Below, in pieces: positions 1-7,972 of a stretch of DNA of 45,919 nt. The number at the start of each line of letters is the position of its first letter. Position 1 is the stretch's first letter. This stretch comes from an uncultured Bacteroidales bacterium. GTDB lineage: Bacteria > Bacteroidota > Bacteroidia > Bacteroidales > F082. Where the stretch lies: NCBI GenBank assembly GCA_946407975.1, contig CAMJQC010000019.1:1-45919 (forward strand), in the 5' to 3' direction. Position numbers and translations under genes: made by a program. Below the pieces are notes generated by a model. It searched no databases. It saw only the letters and a program-made list of their open reading frames with translations, and was not told the origin of the DNA.

Positions 1-202
1 TGAAGTCGCCAGCATAGACAGGGGCCTTGAATTCAATCATGTCGTATGCGCAGAAGAGGCCTTCGTCGCCGTCGCGCATAATCAAAAGTTCGGTAGCCAC
101 GTCACCGAAGAGGTGAACCATGTGGGCGCCGTCAACCAAATTGCCACCGTAGTGGGCATCCTTTGCGCTCATGCGCAATCTAATCTTTGTTCTGTATTCC
201 AT
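1..202 (-). CDS. kal: 3-aminobutyryl-CoA ammonia-lyase, partial (3' end outside window)
   Basis: Translating the minus strand from the ATG at 202-200 gives 67 codons that run off the window edge. The N-terminus starts [20 protein letters not shown] and continues with [20 protein letters not shown], which I recognise as the small hotdog-fold family of 3-aminobutyryl-CoA ammonia-lyases. This enzyme removes ammonia from 3-aminobutyryl-CoA to give crotonyl-CoA in the anaerobic lysine fermentation pathway (known for the family). It lies 30 bp downstream of a CoA-transferase subunit in the same orientation, which fits a kal/CoA-transferase fermentation operon. The remaining pathway genes (kamA, kamD/E, kdd, kce) would be expected beyond the left edge. 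The product is identified by recall of family sequence, not by a search. Confidence 0.8.
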   Translation of the reverse strand, partial: MEYRTKIRLRMSAKDAHYGGNLVDGAHMVHLFGDVATELLIMRDGDEGLFCAYDMIEFKAPVYAGDF

Positions 203-204
203 GA

Positions 205-236
205 TCAGTTGTTCAATTATTCAGTTGTTCAGTTAT
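205..236. repeat. 16-bp tandem direct repeat at the CoA-transferase/kal junction
   Basis: TCAGTTGTTCAATTAT at 205-220 is followed directly by TCAGTTGTTCAGTTAT at 221-236, 15 of 16 bases identical. The right copy overlaps the stop codon of the CoA-transferase gene (233-235) and the left copy ends just before the kal start. It probably arose by slippage; no function is evident. Confidence 0.8.
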
Positions 237-883
237 TTCTCTACGTAAATACCGTCAACATAGATACCGGAGGCATGGACGCATTCGGGCTTGATTTCGC
301 CCACCTTGACGAGCTTTTCAGCCTCGACCACGACGTAGTCGGCAGCGGTAGCCATCAGCGGGTTGAAGTTGTTGGTAGTGCCAAGGAAGACCATATTGCC
401 GAATTCATCGACGATATTGGCACGGAGGAAAGCAATGTCGGCCTTGAGGGGCTTCTCCAGCAAATACTCTTTGCCGTCCACCTTGATGATTTCCTTGCCG
501 TCGGCCATGATGGTGCCCAGACCCGTAGGAGTCAGCACGCCACCGAGGCCAGCGCCGTAGGCGCGGATACGTTCTGCGAGCGTGCCTTGAGGAACGTATT
601 CCACAATGAGGGTGCCCTCATTCTTCTGAATGGCAGTCTGCTTATTGGTACCGGTGTGCGAAACGATGGCTCTCTTCACCTGATGGTTGCTCACCAGTTT
701 GCCATGGGCCACTTCATCGTAAGCCGTATCGTTGGCAATGATGGTAAGGTCTTTCACGCCTTTGGCCACAATAGCGTCAATGATTTGCACAGGGCTTCCC
801 ACGCCAAGGAAACCACCGATCATAATGGTCATGCCGTCATGAACCTTCTCGACGGCCTGTTCTAATGTAATCTGCTTATTCAT
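233..883 (-). CDS. atoD: CoA-transferase subunit A (AtoD-like)
   Basis: A 216-residue protein of the 3-oxoacid CoA-transferase family I alpha subunit. It carries the N-terminal glycine-rich stretch (IMIGGFLGVGSP, about residues 20-31) and the central YGAGLGGVLTPTGLGT region. The alpha subunit normally pairs with a beta subunit carrying the catalytic glutamate, and together they exchange CoA between acyl-CoA and acetate or acetoacetate in the cytoplasm. No beta subunit lies in the window. Because kal follows immediately, a role as butyryl-CoA:acetoacetate CoA-transferase in lysine fermentation is the likely reading; ordinary butyrate or acetoacetate metabolism is the alternative. A promoter-like sequence sits about 50 bp upstream, so this appears to be the first gene of the operon. 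Confidence 0.85.
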   Translation of the reverse strand: MNKQITLEQAVEKVHDGMTIMIGGFLGVGSPVQIIDAIVAKGVKDLTIIANDTAYDEVAHGKLVSNHQVKRAIVSHTGTNKQTAIQKNEGTLIVEYVPQGTLAERIRAYGAGLGGVLTPTGLGTIMADGKEIIKVDGKEYLLEKPLKADIAFLRANIVDEFGNMVFLGTTNNFNPLMATAADYVVVEAEKLVKVGEIKPECVHASGIYVDGIYVEK

Positions 884-933
884 AATATGTTACAATTTGT
901 AATTTATTAGTATTTCTAAAAAGATTAAGATTG

Positions 934-963
934 CAAATATAGTGATTTTTCTAGCTTTCCAAA
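934..963 (-). promoter_or_regulatory. Bacteroidota-type promoter for the CoA-transferase/kal operon
   Basis: On the minus strand TTTG (963-960) is followed after 18 bp by TATATTTG (941-934), matching the primary sigma consensus of Bacteroidota (TTTG, about 19 bp, TAnnTTTG). Transcription would start near 928, leaving a leader of about 45 nt before the ATG at 883. Confidence 0.7.
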
Positions 964-1010
964 CCATTTCTCTAAATAATTAAGGTGTATTTACAAATAT
1001 CAGATAGAAT

Positions 1011-1044
1011 AAAAAAAGAAAGCCGCCGGAGATTCCGGCGGCTT
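1011..1044 (-). terminator. Rho-independent terminator after the small protein gene
   Basis: A 10-bp GC-rich stem (1020-1029 with 1035-1044, core GCCGCCGG/CCGGCGGC) with a 5-nt loop is followed on the minus strand by TCTTTTTTT. It lies 20 bp beyond the stop of the 63-residue protein and terminates the sigma-factor transcript. Confidence 0.85.
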
Positions 1045-1064
1045 CATATTTAATGGGTTGATAA

Positions 1065-1256
1065 TTAGTTGTTCATCACTTCTGCAACGCCCATCATTCG
1101 GGTATCGACTGCATCGTAGGCAGCAGCGAAGTCTCTGATGAACCGCAGCACTTTGCTGCTAGGGGTTTGTGTTTCGAAGCGGAAAGCATCTCTGATTTCC
1201 TTCACAAAAGATTCGTCGAACAGCTGTTCGGCATTTAGGGTAGAGTCTTTTATCAT
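1065..1256 (-). CDS. Small conserved-type protein downstream of ECF sigma factor
   Basis: A 63-residue protein read from the ATG at 1256 (a GTG two codons earlier, at 1262, is also possible). It is mostly charged helical sequence, with DESFVKEIRDAFRFE followed by SSKVLRFIRDFAAAYDAVDT and no cysteines or membrane segment. I do not recognise a named domain. It lies 80 bp downstream of the ECF sigma factor with no intervening terminator and is followed by a strong terminator, so the two are probably co-transcribed. Its size and position would suit a small modulator of the sigma factor, but that is inference only. The clear reading frame, the conserved look and the terminator support it being a real gene. 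Confidence 0.65.
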   Translation of the reverse strand: MIKDSTLNAEQLFDESFVKEIRDAFRFETQTPSSKVLRFIRDFAAAYDAVDTRMMGVAEVMNN

Positions 1257-1336
1257 AGGCACTTTTTAAGTTATTCATGCCTTTTAAACGCAACCCTCTG
1301 CGGAATATTATATGAAGATGATATTTTTTTTGAGAA

Positions 1337-1924
1337 TCAATAGGTCAACGAGACGTGGTTGGCCACCATCATCTTACGCAGGTTGATGAGGGCATAGCGC
1401 ATACGGCCCAGAGCCGTGTTGATGCTCACATTCGTCAAGTCGGCTATCTCCTTGAAACTCAAGTCATCATAGATTCGCATACGCAACACCTCGCGCTGTT
1501 CGATCGGAAGATATTCGATCATCTTGTGCAAGTCGCTATGCACCTGATCCATGATCATGCTCTGCTCCACAGAAGGATCTGTAATAGGTGCATTGTCGAT
1601 ATAATTGTAGTCCTCCACTGCCGACTCGACGGTGGGAATACGGTTCGACTTGCGGTAATAATCGATGACAAGATTGTGCGAGATACGCATGGCAAACTGC
1701 AAGAACTTGCCTTCATCCTTATAGACGCCTGCCTTGATGGTGCGGATGATCTTCACAAAGGTATCCTGAAAGACATCATCAGCCAACTGCTTGTCTTTCA
1801 CAAGCGTCATAATGTAAGAATAAACTTGAGCCTGGTAACGGCTGACTAAAATTTCAAAACTGGCGAGATCTCCGTTGCGGTAGTTCTCGACAAGTTCCTT
1901 ATCGCTTCTTTGTATTTCGGACAT
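1337..1924 (-). CDS. ECF-type RNA polymerase sigma factor
   Basis: A 195-residue sigma-70 family protein with only regions 2 and 4. Region 2 spans about residues 10-95 and includes QLADDVFQDTFVKII and the -10 recognition helix around FAMRISHNLVIDYYRK. Region 4 spans about residues 135-185 and has the helix-turn-helix LPIEQREVLRMRIYDDLSF then KEIADLTNVSINTALGRMRY. The linker carries an acidic insertion (EDYNYIDNAPITDPS). No anti-sigma factor with a membrane segment lies beside it, unlike the FecI/FecR pairs common in Bacteroidota; instead a 63-residue cytoplasmic protein follows. Divergent from uvrA. The target regulon cannot be read from sequence. Confidence 0.9.
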   Translation of the reverse strand: MSEIQRSDKELVENYRNGDLASFEILVSRYQAQVYSYIMTLVKDKQLADDVFQDTFVKIIRTIKAGVYKDEGKFLQFAMRISHNLVIDYYRKSNRIPTVESAVEDYNYIDNAPITDPSVEQSMIMDQVHSDLHKMIEYLPIEQREVLRMRIYDDLSFKEIADLTNVSINTALGRMRYALINLRKMMVANHVSLTY

Positions 1925-2012
1925 AAGCCCCTATTTTTATGGCAACTGGTGCCGATTCATAAGGGTAGAAATCTCTCGATAGCGTATCTTTTAGTTAGCA
2001 ATAAATTTGCTG

Positions 2013-2042
2013 CAAATATAATGCAATTTTTATTTCAGTCAA
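2013..2042 (-). promoter_or_regulatory. Promoter of the ECF sigma factor gene
   Basis: Minus strand CTTG (one mismatch to TTTG) lies 19 bp before TATATTTG (2020-2013). The predicted start near 2007 gives a leader of about 80 nt. It overlaps the upstream region of uvrA, so the two divergent units share this 200-bp interval. Confidence 0.65.
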
Positions 2043-2093
2043 GCGTTTTTCTTATTTTTTTGCAAAAAAAGTCCATTTTCGGGGGCAAAAGCG

Positions 2094-2101
2094 TACTTTT
2101 G
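2094..2101 (+). promoter_or_regulatory. -7 element of uvrA
   Basis: TACTTTTG matches TAnnTTTG exactly. No good TTTG sits 19 bp upstream. A start near 2107 would exclude the upstream ATG at 2021 and leaves the TTG at 2120 as the likely first codon. Confidence 0.5.
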
Positions 2102-2119
2102 CAAGCCAAAATTATCATT

Positions 2120-4930
2120 TTGAAAGCAAAAGAGACCTCATATATAGACATTCGGCACGCCAAGGTGAACAACCTTAAGGACTTAAGCGTAAAAATACCC
2201 AAAAACCAACTGGTTGTGTTCACTGGCCTTTCCGGTTCGGGCAAGTCGTCACTGGCATTCGACACGCTTTATGCTGAAGGTCAAAGGCGCTATGTAGAAA
2301 GCCTGAGTTCATATGCACGTCAGTTTATGGGCAAGCTGAACAAACCCGATGTGGAAAACATCACAGGCCTCTCACCTACCATTGCCATAGAGCAGAAGGT
2401 GACTTCGCACAACCCGCGTTCCACCGTTGGCACAAGCACCGAAATCTACGAATACCTGAAACTGCTGTACGCGCGCATTGGGAAGACCTATTCTCCCATC
2501 TCTGGCAAACTCGTCAAGAAACACCAGGTCATGGATGTGGTCAACTATATCCTTGGCCTTGAAGAAGGCACTACCGCCTATATCGCATCTCCGATTGTAC
2601 TTCCCGAAGGACGCAGCCTCGAAGAGCATCTGAACATCCTAATGCAACAAGGGTTCTACCGTATCCTCTTCAACGGAGAGACTGTCAAAATCGAGGACTT
2701 TCTCGACGCCAAGAAGAAAACAAGTCCCAAGAACATCAAGCTGATGATTGACCGCACTAAGGTCAACGAAAACATTAGAGATGAGATCGGCAGACTATCC
2801 GACTCCGTGCAGACCGCTTTCTACGAAGGCAAGGAGACCTGCCTCGTCGTCACCGAAAAAGACGGCAACAAACACAGCAGCGAGTTTTCTTCCCGTTTTG
2901 AGGCGGACGGAATGACCTTCGAGCAGCCTACCACCAATCTCTTTGCTTTCAACAACCCTTATGGCGCCTGTCCCACCTGCCAAGGCTTTGGCAATGTCAT
3001 CGGTATAGACCCCGATCTGGTCGTCCCGAACAAATCCCTGTCCATCTATGAAAATGCCGTTGCCTGTTGGCGTGGCGAGAAGATGAGCGAATGGAAAGAC
3101 GCCCTCATCCGTGTGGCAGCAAAATTCGATTTCCCGATACACAAGCCTTATTATCAGCTTAGCGATGAGCAAAAAGAATCCCTTTGGAAAGGAAACGCCT
3201 ATTTTCCAGGCATCTACGCGTTCTTTGATTTCGTCGAGAGTCAGTCGTACAAGATTCAGTACCGTGTCATGCTTTCCCGTTACCGTGGCAAGACGGTGTG
3301 TCCCGAATGCCATGGAACGAGACTAAGGAAAGAAGCGCAATACGTGAAGATAGGCGGCAAAAACATCAGCGAACTGGTCATGATGCCGTTAGACGATTTG
3401 AGGACTTTCTTCGACGGATTGAAACTCGACGCCAACGAAAAGAAGATCTCCTCCCGACTGATGGTCGAGATCACCAGCCGTCTGCAGTTTTTGCTCGACG
3501 TGGGTTTAGGATACCTTACGTTAAACAGGCTCTCCAACACTCTCTCCGGAGGCGAATCGCAACGCATTAACCTGGCCACTTCGCTTGGCTCCAGCCTGGT
3601 AGGCTCCACTTATATCCTCGACGAGCCCAGCATCGGGCTGCATTCACGCGATACGGAACGTCTCATCACCGTATTGAAAAGGCTTCGTGATATCGGCAAC
3701 TCGGTCATCGTGGTCGAACATGATGAAGAGATCATCCGCAGTGCTGACCAGATTATCGATATCGGTCCGAAAGCGGGTATATATGGCGGTGAACTTGTCT
3801 TCCAAGGCACTATTAACGAACTGACACGATGTGAAGAGAGTCTCACAGCTCAATATATGACGGGCAAGATGAAGATACCAGTGCCTGCACAACGCCGTCG
3901 CTCCAGCAACGCCATCATCATCAAAGGCGCCACACAGCATAACCTAAAAGGCATCACGGCACGGTTTCCGCTGAATCTGATGACCGTCATCACCGGTGTC
4001 AGCGGTTCGGGCAAATCCACTTTGGTAAAGGACATCCTCTACCCTGCCTTGTGTCGCTATTTCGGCGAAGCCACAGAGAAATGCGGCAGCTATGGTGCCC
4101 TCGAAGGCGACCTCAGCCTCATCCAGTCCGTGCAGTTCGTCGATCAAAACCCCATCGGCAAATCAACCCGTTCCAATCCTGCCACATACCTGAAGGTCTA
4201 TGACGAGATCCGTCAACTCTACGCAGACCAGAAGCTCGCCAAAATGCGTGGCATCAAACCAGCTTTCTTCTCTTTCAACGTTCCAGGTGGCCGTTGTGAG
4301 GAATGTGAAGGCGAAGGCATAACGAAGATAGAGATGCAGTTCATGGCAGATGTCTATCTTCCGTGCGAGGCCTGCCATGGCACCCGCTTCAAGGAAGAGG
4401 TCCTCGACATCAAATACGACGGCAAACACATCGCCGATATCCTCGGCATGAGTGTGGACGAAGCCATCGACTTCTTCACAAATTCAAGCGAAAACAACTC
4501 TTCCACCGTCGGCAGAATCATCAACCGGCTGACTCCTTTAAAAGAAGTCGGACTAGGCTACCTCAAACTCGGTCAGTCGTCCAGCTCGCTCTCTGGAGGC
4601 GAAGCACAACGTGTGAAACTGGCGTCATTCCTGGTAAAAGGACAAGCGGAACAGCCTACCCTGTTTATCTTCGATGAGCCGACGACTGGCCTTCATTTCC
4701 ACGATATCAACAAGCTGCTGCAATCCTTCAATGCCTTGATCGACAACGGCCATAGCGTCATCGTCATCGAGCACAACATGGACGTCATCAAGTGTGCCGA
4801 CTGGGTCATCGACCTGGGCCCTGAAGGCGGAAACGAAGGTGGCAACATCATCTTCGAAGGCACGCCTGAAGACCTTGTCAAATGCAAGGAATCCTATACG
4901 GGAAAAGCTTTGGCAGAAAAGATGAAATGA
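2120..4930 (+). CDS. uvrA: Excinuclease ABC subunit A
   Basis: UvrA is the damage-recognition ATPase of nucleotide excision repair. From the TTG at 2120 the product is 936 residues, the usual size, beginning KAKETSYIDIRHAKVNNLKD as in family members. It has two ABC ATPase modules with Walker A motifs (GLSGSGKSSLAF near residue 37; GVSGSGKST in the second half), ABC signatures (LSGGESQR, LSGGEAQR), Walker B (YILDEPSIGLH, IFDEPTTGLHF) and the zinc-binding CxxC pairs (CPTC/CPEC, CEEC/CEAC). The frame stays open upstream to ATG codons at 2021 and 1910, but those codons encode unrelated AT-rich sequence and lie before the -7 element, so a non-ATG start is preferred. Divergent from the sigma factor gene. 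Confidence 0.93.
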   Translation: MKAKETSYIDIRHAKVNNLKDLSVKIPKNQLVVFTGLSGSGKSSLAFDTLYAEGQRRYVESLSSYARQFMGKLNKPDVENITGLSPTIAIEQKVTSHNPRSTVGTSTEIYEYLKLLYARIGKTYSPISGKLVKKHQVMDVVNYILGLEEGTTAYIASPIVLPEGRSLEEHLNILMQQGFYRILFNGETVKIEDFLDAKKKTSPKNIKLMIDRTKVNENIRDEIGRLSDSVQTAFYEGKETCLVVTEKDGNKHSSEFSSRFEADGMTFEQPTTNLFAFNNPYGACPTCQGFGNVIGIDPDLVVPNKSLSIYENAVACWRGEKMSEWKDALIRVAAKFDFPIHKPYYQLSDEQKESLWKGNAYFPGIYAFFDFVESQSYKIQYRVMLSRYRGKTVCPECHGTRLRKEAQYVKIGGKNISELVMMPLDDLRTFFDGLKLDANEKKISSRLMVEITSRLQFLLDVGLGYLTLNRLSNTLSGGESQRINLATSLGSSLVGSTYILDEPSIGLHSRDTERLITVLKRLRDIGNSVIVVEHDEEIIRSADQIIDIGPKAGIYGGELVFQGTINELTRCEESLTAQYMTGKMKIPVPAQRRRSSNAIIIKGATQHNLKGITARFPLNLMTVITGVSGSGKSTLVKDILYPALCRYFGEATEKCGSYGALEGDLSLIQSVQFVDQNPIGKSTRSNPATYLKVYDEIRQLYADQKLAKMRGIKPAFFSFNVPGGRCEECEGEGITKIEMQFMADVYLPCEACHGTRFKEEVLDIKYDGKHIADILGMSVDEAIDFFTNSSENNSSTVGRIINRLTPLKEVGLGYLKLGQSSSSLSGGEAQRVKLASFLVKGQAEQPTLFIFDEPTTGLHFHDINKLLQSFNALIDNGHSVIVIEHNMDVIKCADWVIDLGPEGGNEGGNIIFEGTPEDLVKCKESYTGKALAEKMK

Positions 4931-5036
4931 CCTAGAGCTGTCAGGCGTCAGGAGAAAACAACAATTACCAATAATTGGCAATAATAAGAATGCCGAAGGC
5001 ATCCGCTAGAGATGTTTGCGGTCATGGTCTTTTGCG

Positions 5037-5942
5037 TTATTTAGCCGCCACGGTCTTCTTGTCATGACGCCACAGCTGCCAGCTGTTAAACAGGTTCTGC
5101 CAGATGGAGTAGCACGCCATATAAACGGACGACAGCGGCGTGAGATAGGTGTTGGCGATCCAGATGCCGATAGAGGTGTTTTTCTGTCCCAACAGCTGAC
5201 CACCTGCAATACGGTCGCCGTATTTTCCGCCCAGCCACTTGCCAAAGCCGAACTGGATGGCGCAGAACACCAGCGAGGCTACTGCCAAAATGATGATGGA
5301 ACTCACGTTGCCTTCGCCATTCAAGAAGACAAAATCTATGGTCTGCCCTAAGTTGATAAACAGAGCGATAGCCCACATATAGAAGGTATAGCCCTTGAAA
5401 CGGCTCAGTGTCGTGCTGACCTTAGGCGCAACATGATAGAAAAACAGCGCCACGAAGAAAGGCAAGCCTATGACTACGCCTATCTTCTTTAATATCATCA
5501 GAAAGGATTGTAAAAAAGGCAGGTCACGGTTCTCGCCAACAAAAGAGAAGATGAGCGGCACCATCACGGCCGCCATCAAGTTGCCGATGATGGTATATGT
5601 CGTCACCGTCTCACGGTTGGCGCCCAAGATACAGGAGATGACCACTACTGAAGCCGCAACCGGACAGATGATACCCGCCAATATGCCTTGTGCTACGATT
5701 TCGTTGACATTCAACGCATGAAGGATAAGATAACTCCCGACGCTCACCACGATCTGAAACAGCATCAGCCAGACGTCCAGCATCGTCACCTTTAGTTTCT
5801 TCATATCCACTGCCACGAAATTCAGCAACAGGATGGCAAAGATGAGATAAGGCACCAACCATTTTATGGTAGCGCAGAATCCATGAAAAACGAATCCTAA
5901 TAGCAGGGCTACGGGGAGGATATAATCACGAAACTTATTCAT
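5037..5942 (-). CDS. Bile acid:sodium symporter (BASS) family carrier
   Basis: A 301-residue integral membrane protein with about nine or ten hydrophobic segments. I chose the ATG at 5942 (MNKFRDYILPVALLLG); the open frame extends upstream but crosses the promoter. Family-like features include the proline-containing GIICPVAASVVVISCILGAN segment and the second-half GQLLGQKNTSIGIWIA motif, which resembles the conserved crossover region of BASS carriers. The likely role is Na+-coupled uptake of an organic anion across the inner membrane; the substrate cannot be inferred. The C-terminus is basic (RHDKKTVAAK) and cytoplasmic in prediction. It is a single gene, divergent from the prolyl-tRNA editing gene, with which it shares a compact palindromic promoter region. 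Confidence 0.75.
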   Translation of the reverse strand: MNKFRDYILPVALLLGFVFHGFCATIKWLVPYLIFAILLLNFVAVDMKKLKVTMLDVWLMLFQIVVSVGSYLILHALNVNEIVAQGILAGIICPVAASVVVISCILGANRETVTTYTIIGNLMAAVMVPLIFSFVGENRDLPFLQSFLMILKKIGVVIGLPFFVALFFYHVAPKVSTTLSRFKGYTFYMWAIALFINLGQTIDFVFLNGEGNVSSIIILAVASLVFCAIQFGFGKWLGGKYGDRIAGGQLLGQKNTSIGIWIANTYLTPLSSVYMACYSIWQNLFNSWQLWRHDKKTVAAK

Positions 5943-5961
5943 CGATGCCGAAAATGAGCCG

Positions 5962-5986
5962 CAAAAGTACAAAATTTGTACATTTG
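5962..5986. promoter_or_regulatory. Divergent promoter pair with shared palindrome
   Basis: Minus-strand TACTTTTG (5969-5962) serves the BASS carrier and plus-strand TACATTTG (5979-5986) serves the tRNA-editing gene. Between and overlapping both lies the 15-bp perfect palindrome GTACAAAATTTGTAC (5967-5981). Start sites would be near 5956 and 5992. Confidence 0.6.
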
Positions 5987-6003
5987 CAGACATTTTTAAG
6001 CAC

Positions 6004-6528
6004 ATGAAATCTACCGAAATCACACATCCTTTGAGCGAGCGTCAGCAGAAAGTCGTCGACACTTTGAAAGGCCTTGGCATTACATTCGACATCTATTTCC
6101 ATCCGCCCATCCCAACCATCGAGGAAGCCATCCGTTACTGGAAGCAGTTCGACTCCACCCATTGCAAGAACCTGTTTTTCAGAAACCACAAGGGAAACCA
6201 GCACTATCTCGTCATCTTCGAGTGCAGCCATCAGATGGACATCCACGATCTGGAGCACCGTCTGCATCAAGGCAAGCTGAGTTTTGCCTCCGAAGCCAGA
6301 ATGGAAAAATACCTCGGGCTGCTCCCTGGCAGTGTCTCCCCTTTCGGACTCATCAACGACGAGACCCATCACGTACATCTCTTCATCGACAAAAACCTTG
6401 CCGACGCACCCTTTTTGAGTTTCCATCCCAACGACAACACCGCCACCATCGTCATTCGCAACGAAGACTTCATCAAATTCCTCGATTCCACAGGAAACAC
6501 TTACGAATTCATCGAATTATACGATTAA
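6004..6528 (+). CDS. Prolyl-tRNA deacylase, ProX/YbaK family
   Basis: A 174-residue free-standing editing domain of the YbaK/ProX family (INS-like domain). The hallmark lysine motif is present as HCKNLFFRNHKGNQHYLVIF (about residues 52-71), as are the GLLPGSVSPFGLINDETHHV region typical of ProX and a C-terminal ATIVIRNEDFIKFL. These cytoplasmic enzymes hydrolyse mischarged alanyl-tRNA(Pro) (known for the family) and complement a prolyl-tRNA synthetase lacking its own editing insertion. The gene is monocistronic by appearance, with its own promoter and the strong arcA promoter following 20 bp after the stop. Confidence 0.88.
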   Translation: MKSTEITHPLSERQQKVVDTLKGLGITFDIYFHPPIPTIEEAIRYWKQFDSTHCKNLFFRNHKGNQHYLVIFECSHQMDIHDLEHRLHQGKLSFASEARMEKYLGLLPGSVSPFGLINDETHHVHLFIDKNLADAPFLSFHPNDNTATIVIRNEDFIKFLDSTGNTYEFIELYD

Positions 6529-6549
6529 GGTCGCTTTTTTTCTTTTTTC

Positions 6550-6580
6550 TTTGTCAATTCGGCAAAAAGCACTATCTTTG
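6550..6580 (+). promoter_or_regulatory. Consensus promoter of arginine deiminase gene
   Basis: TTTG (6550-6553), exactly 19 bp, TATCTTTG (6573-6580): a perfect match to the Bacteroidota primary promoter. The start near 6587 gives a leader of about 53 nt. This is among the best-matching promoters in the window and suggests strong expression. Confidence 0.85.
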
Positions 6581-6639
6581 CAACCTATTTAGTCGGAGAT
6601 AACAATTCTGACTTTCAATGTTTCACGAAATTTGATTTT

Positions 6640-7890
6640 ATGGATTCAACCCGAATCAACGTGTGTGTGAATTCCGAGATCGGAAAGCTACAACACGTAT
6701 TATTGCACACCCCAGGCCCGGAAATCGAAAACATGACGCCTGAGAACGCCCACGAATTTCTGTTTAGCGATATTTTGAACATGCAAGTGGCGCAAAAAGA
6801 GTATGGCTATTTTAAAAAAGTCCTTCAAAAAGTCGCTCAGGTCCACGAGGTGAACGACCTTCTTGCCGACATCCTCATGGATGAAAGGATAAAGTCGAAC
6901 CTCATTGACAAGATCTGCAAAGCCGAAAACGCCACATATATTGCACCTTATCTGAAGACCATAGAAGCCAAGTCGCTTGCTAACCAGCTGGTGGAAGGCG
7001 TCAAGATCAAGGATATATCCTATATCGATGAGAAGCCGTTTTCTCTGCAGCCTCTCGCCAACCTGTTCTTCATGCGCGACGCTTCCTTCACCATGTTCGA
7101 CAACATCATGATCAGCAACATGGCCAGCAAGGTACGTTCCCGCGAGTGCATCATCCTGGAAGCCATATACAACTGCCACCCCATGTTCGACGTACAAGTG
7201 GTCAACCCGGCCATCCAATATGCCTCGAACAACATCGGCACCGTGGAAGGCGGCGACGTGCAGATCGTCCGCGACGACGTCATCGTCTGCGGTCTCGGCG
7301 CCCGAACCAACATGCACGGCGTGGAGTCGCTGGTGGAACATCTGAAGACCCGTCCCGGCGTCAAGCACCTTTTGTTCCAGGAGCTGCCCATGATGCCGGA
7401 ATCGTTCATCCATCTCGATATGGTCTTTACCATGCTTGACGTGAACGCCTGTATGGTGTATGAGCCCGTTATCATGAACGATCGATTCAAGACCTTCCAC
7501 ATCACTATCGACGGTGCCAATGCCGTTGGCAAGGAAGAACGCAACCTCGTCTTGGCCCTAAACAACCTCGGCATTCTTGTCGATCCGATTTTCTGCGGAG
7601 GTTCAAGCAGCACCTACTATCCACAACGCGAACAATGGCACAGCGGCTGCAACTTCTTCTGCCTCGCCCCTGGCAAGTTCGTCGGCTATGGTCGCAACCA
7701 ACACACCATCCAAGCCATCAACGATGCCGGTTACAACGTCGTCACAGCCTCTGAAGTGGCCAACAACAAGGTCGACCTCGAGAAGGAAAAGAAATGCGTC
7801 ATCGCCATCGAAGGCAACGAACTGTCGCGTGGTGGTGGCGGCGCTCGCTGCATGACCATGCCGTTGCAACGTATGGCCGTGGATTGGTAA
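6640..7890 (+). CDS. arcA: Arginine deiminase-family protein
   Basis: A 416-residue guanidino-group-modifying enzyme that converts arginine to citrulline and ammonia. It shows the family motifs FFMRDASFTMF (about residue 144), GTVEGGDVQIV, HLDMVFTMLD (catalytic histidine region) and the C-terminal nucleophile motif SRGGGGARCMTMPL with Cys404. Family length is about 400-420. The next steps of the deiminase pathway (ornithine carbamoyltransferase, carbamate kinase, antiporter) are not adjacent; the gene is alone between a consensus promoter and a terminator. That leaves open whether it serves ATP generation, pH defence or arginine clearance. Peptidyl-arginine deiminase is a different fold family member and is unlikely given length and motifs. 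Confidence 0.9.
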   Translation: MDSTRINVCVNSEIGKLQHVLLHTPGPEIENMTPENAHEFLFSDILNMQVAQKEYGYFKKVLQKVAQVHEVNDLLADILMDERIKSNLIDKICKAENATYIAPYLKTIEAKSLANQLVEGVKIKDISYIDEKPFSLQPLANLFFMRDASFTMFDNIMISNMASKVRSRECIILEAIYNCHPMFDVQVVNPAIQYASNNIGTVEGGDVQIVRDDVIVCGLGARTNMHGVESLVEHLKTRPGVKHLLFQELPMMPESFIHLDMVFTMLDVNACMVYEPVIMNDRFKTFHITIDGANAVGKEERNLVLALNNLGILVDPIFCGGSSSTYYPQREQWHSGCNFFCLAPGKFVGYGRNQHTIQAINDAGYNVVTASEVANNKVDLEKEKKCVIAIEGNELSRGGGGARCMTMPLQRMAVDW

Positions 7891-7920
7891 CACCATCCAA
7901 CAAAGAGCCATAAAAGAAAT

Positions 7921-7960
7921 GAGGGTGCGCCCATCGCAGGCACACCCTCTCGTTTTTTTT
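7921..7960 (+). terminator. Terminator of arcA
   Basis: GAGGGTG (7921-7927) pairs with CACCCTC (7943-7949), extended by a GCC/GGC inner stem, and is followed by eight T residues ending at 7960. It ends the arcA transcript just before the convergent TerB-like gene. Confidence 0.85.
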
Positions 7961-7972
7961 CAGCAGAGAAGC

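Noticed and set aside
113-865. Long plus-strand open frame opposite the CoA-transferase gene
   Set aside because: Antisense shadow; the minus strand carries a clear conserved family protein with a promoter.
1910-2119. N-terminal extension of uvrA
   Set aside because: The extra 70 codons are AT-rich, unlike any UvrA N-terminus, and lie upstream of the -7 element.
4931-5036. Small hairpins after uvrA (CCAATAATTGG and a GATGCC/GGCATC-like stem)
   Set aside because: Stems are short and lack a T-run; I could not call a terminator or a repeat family from them.
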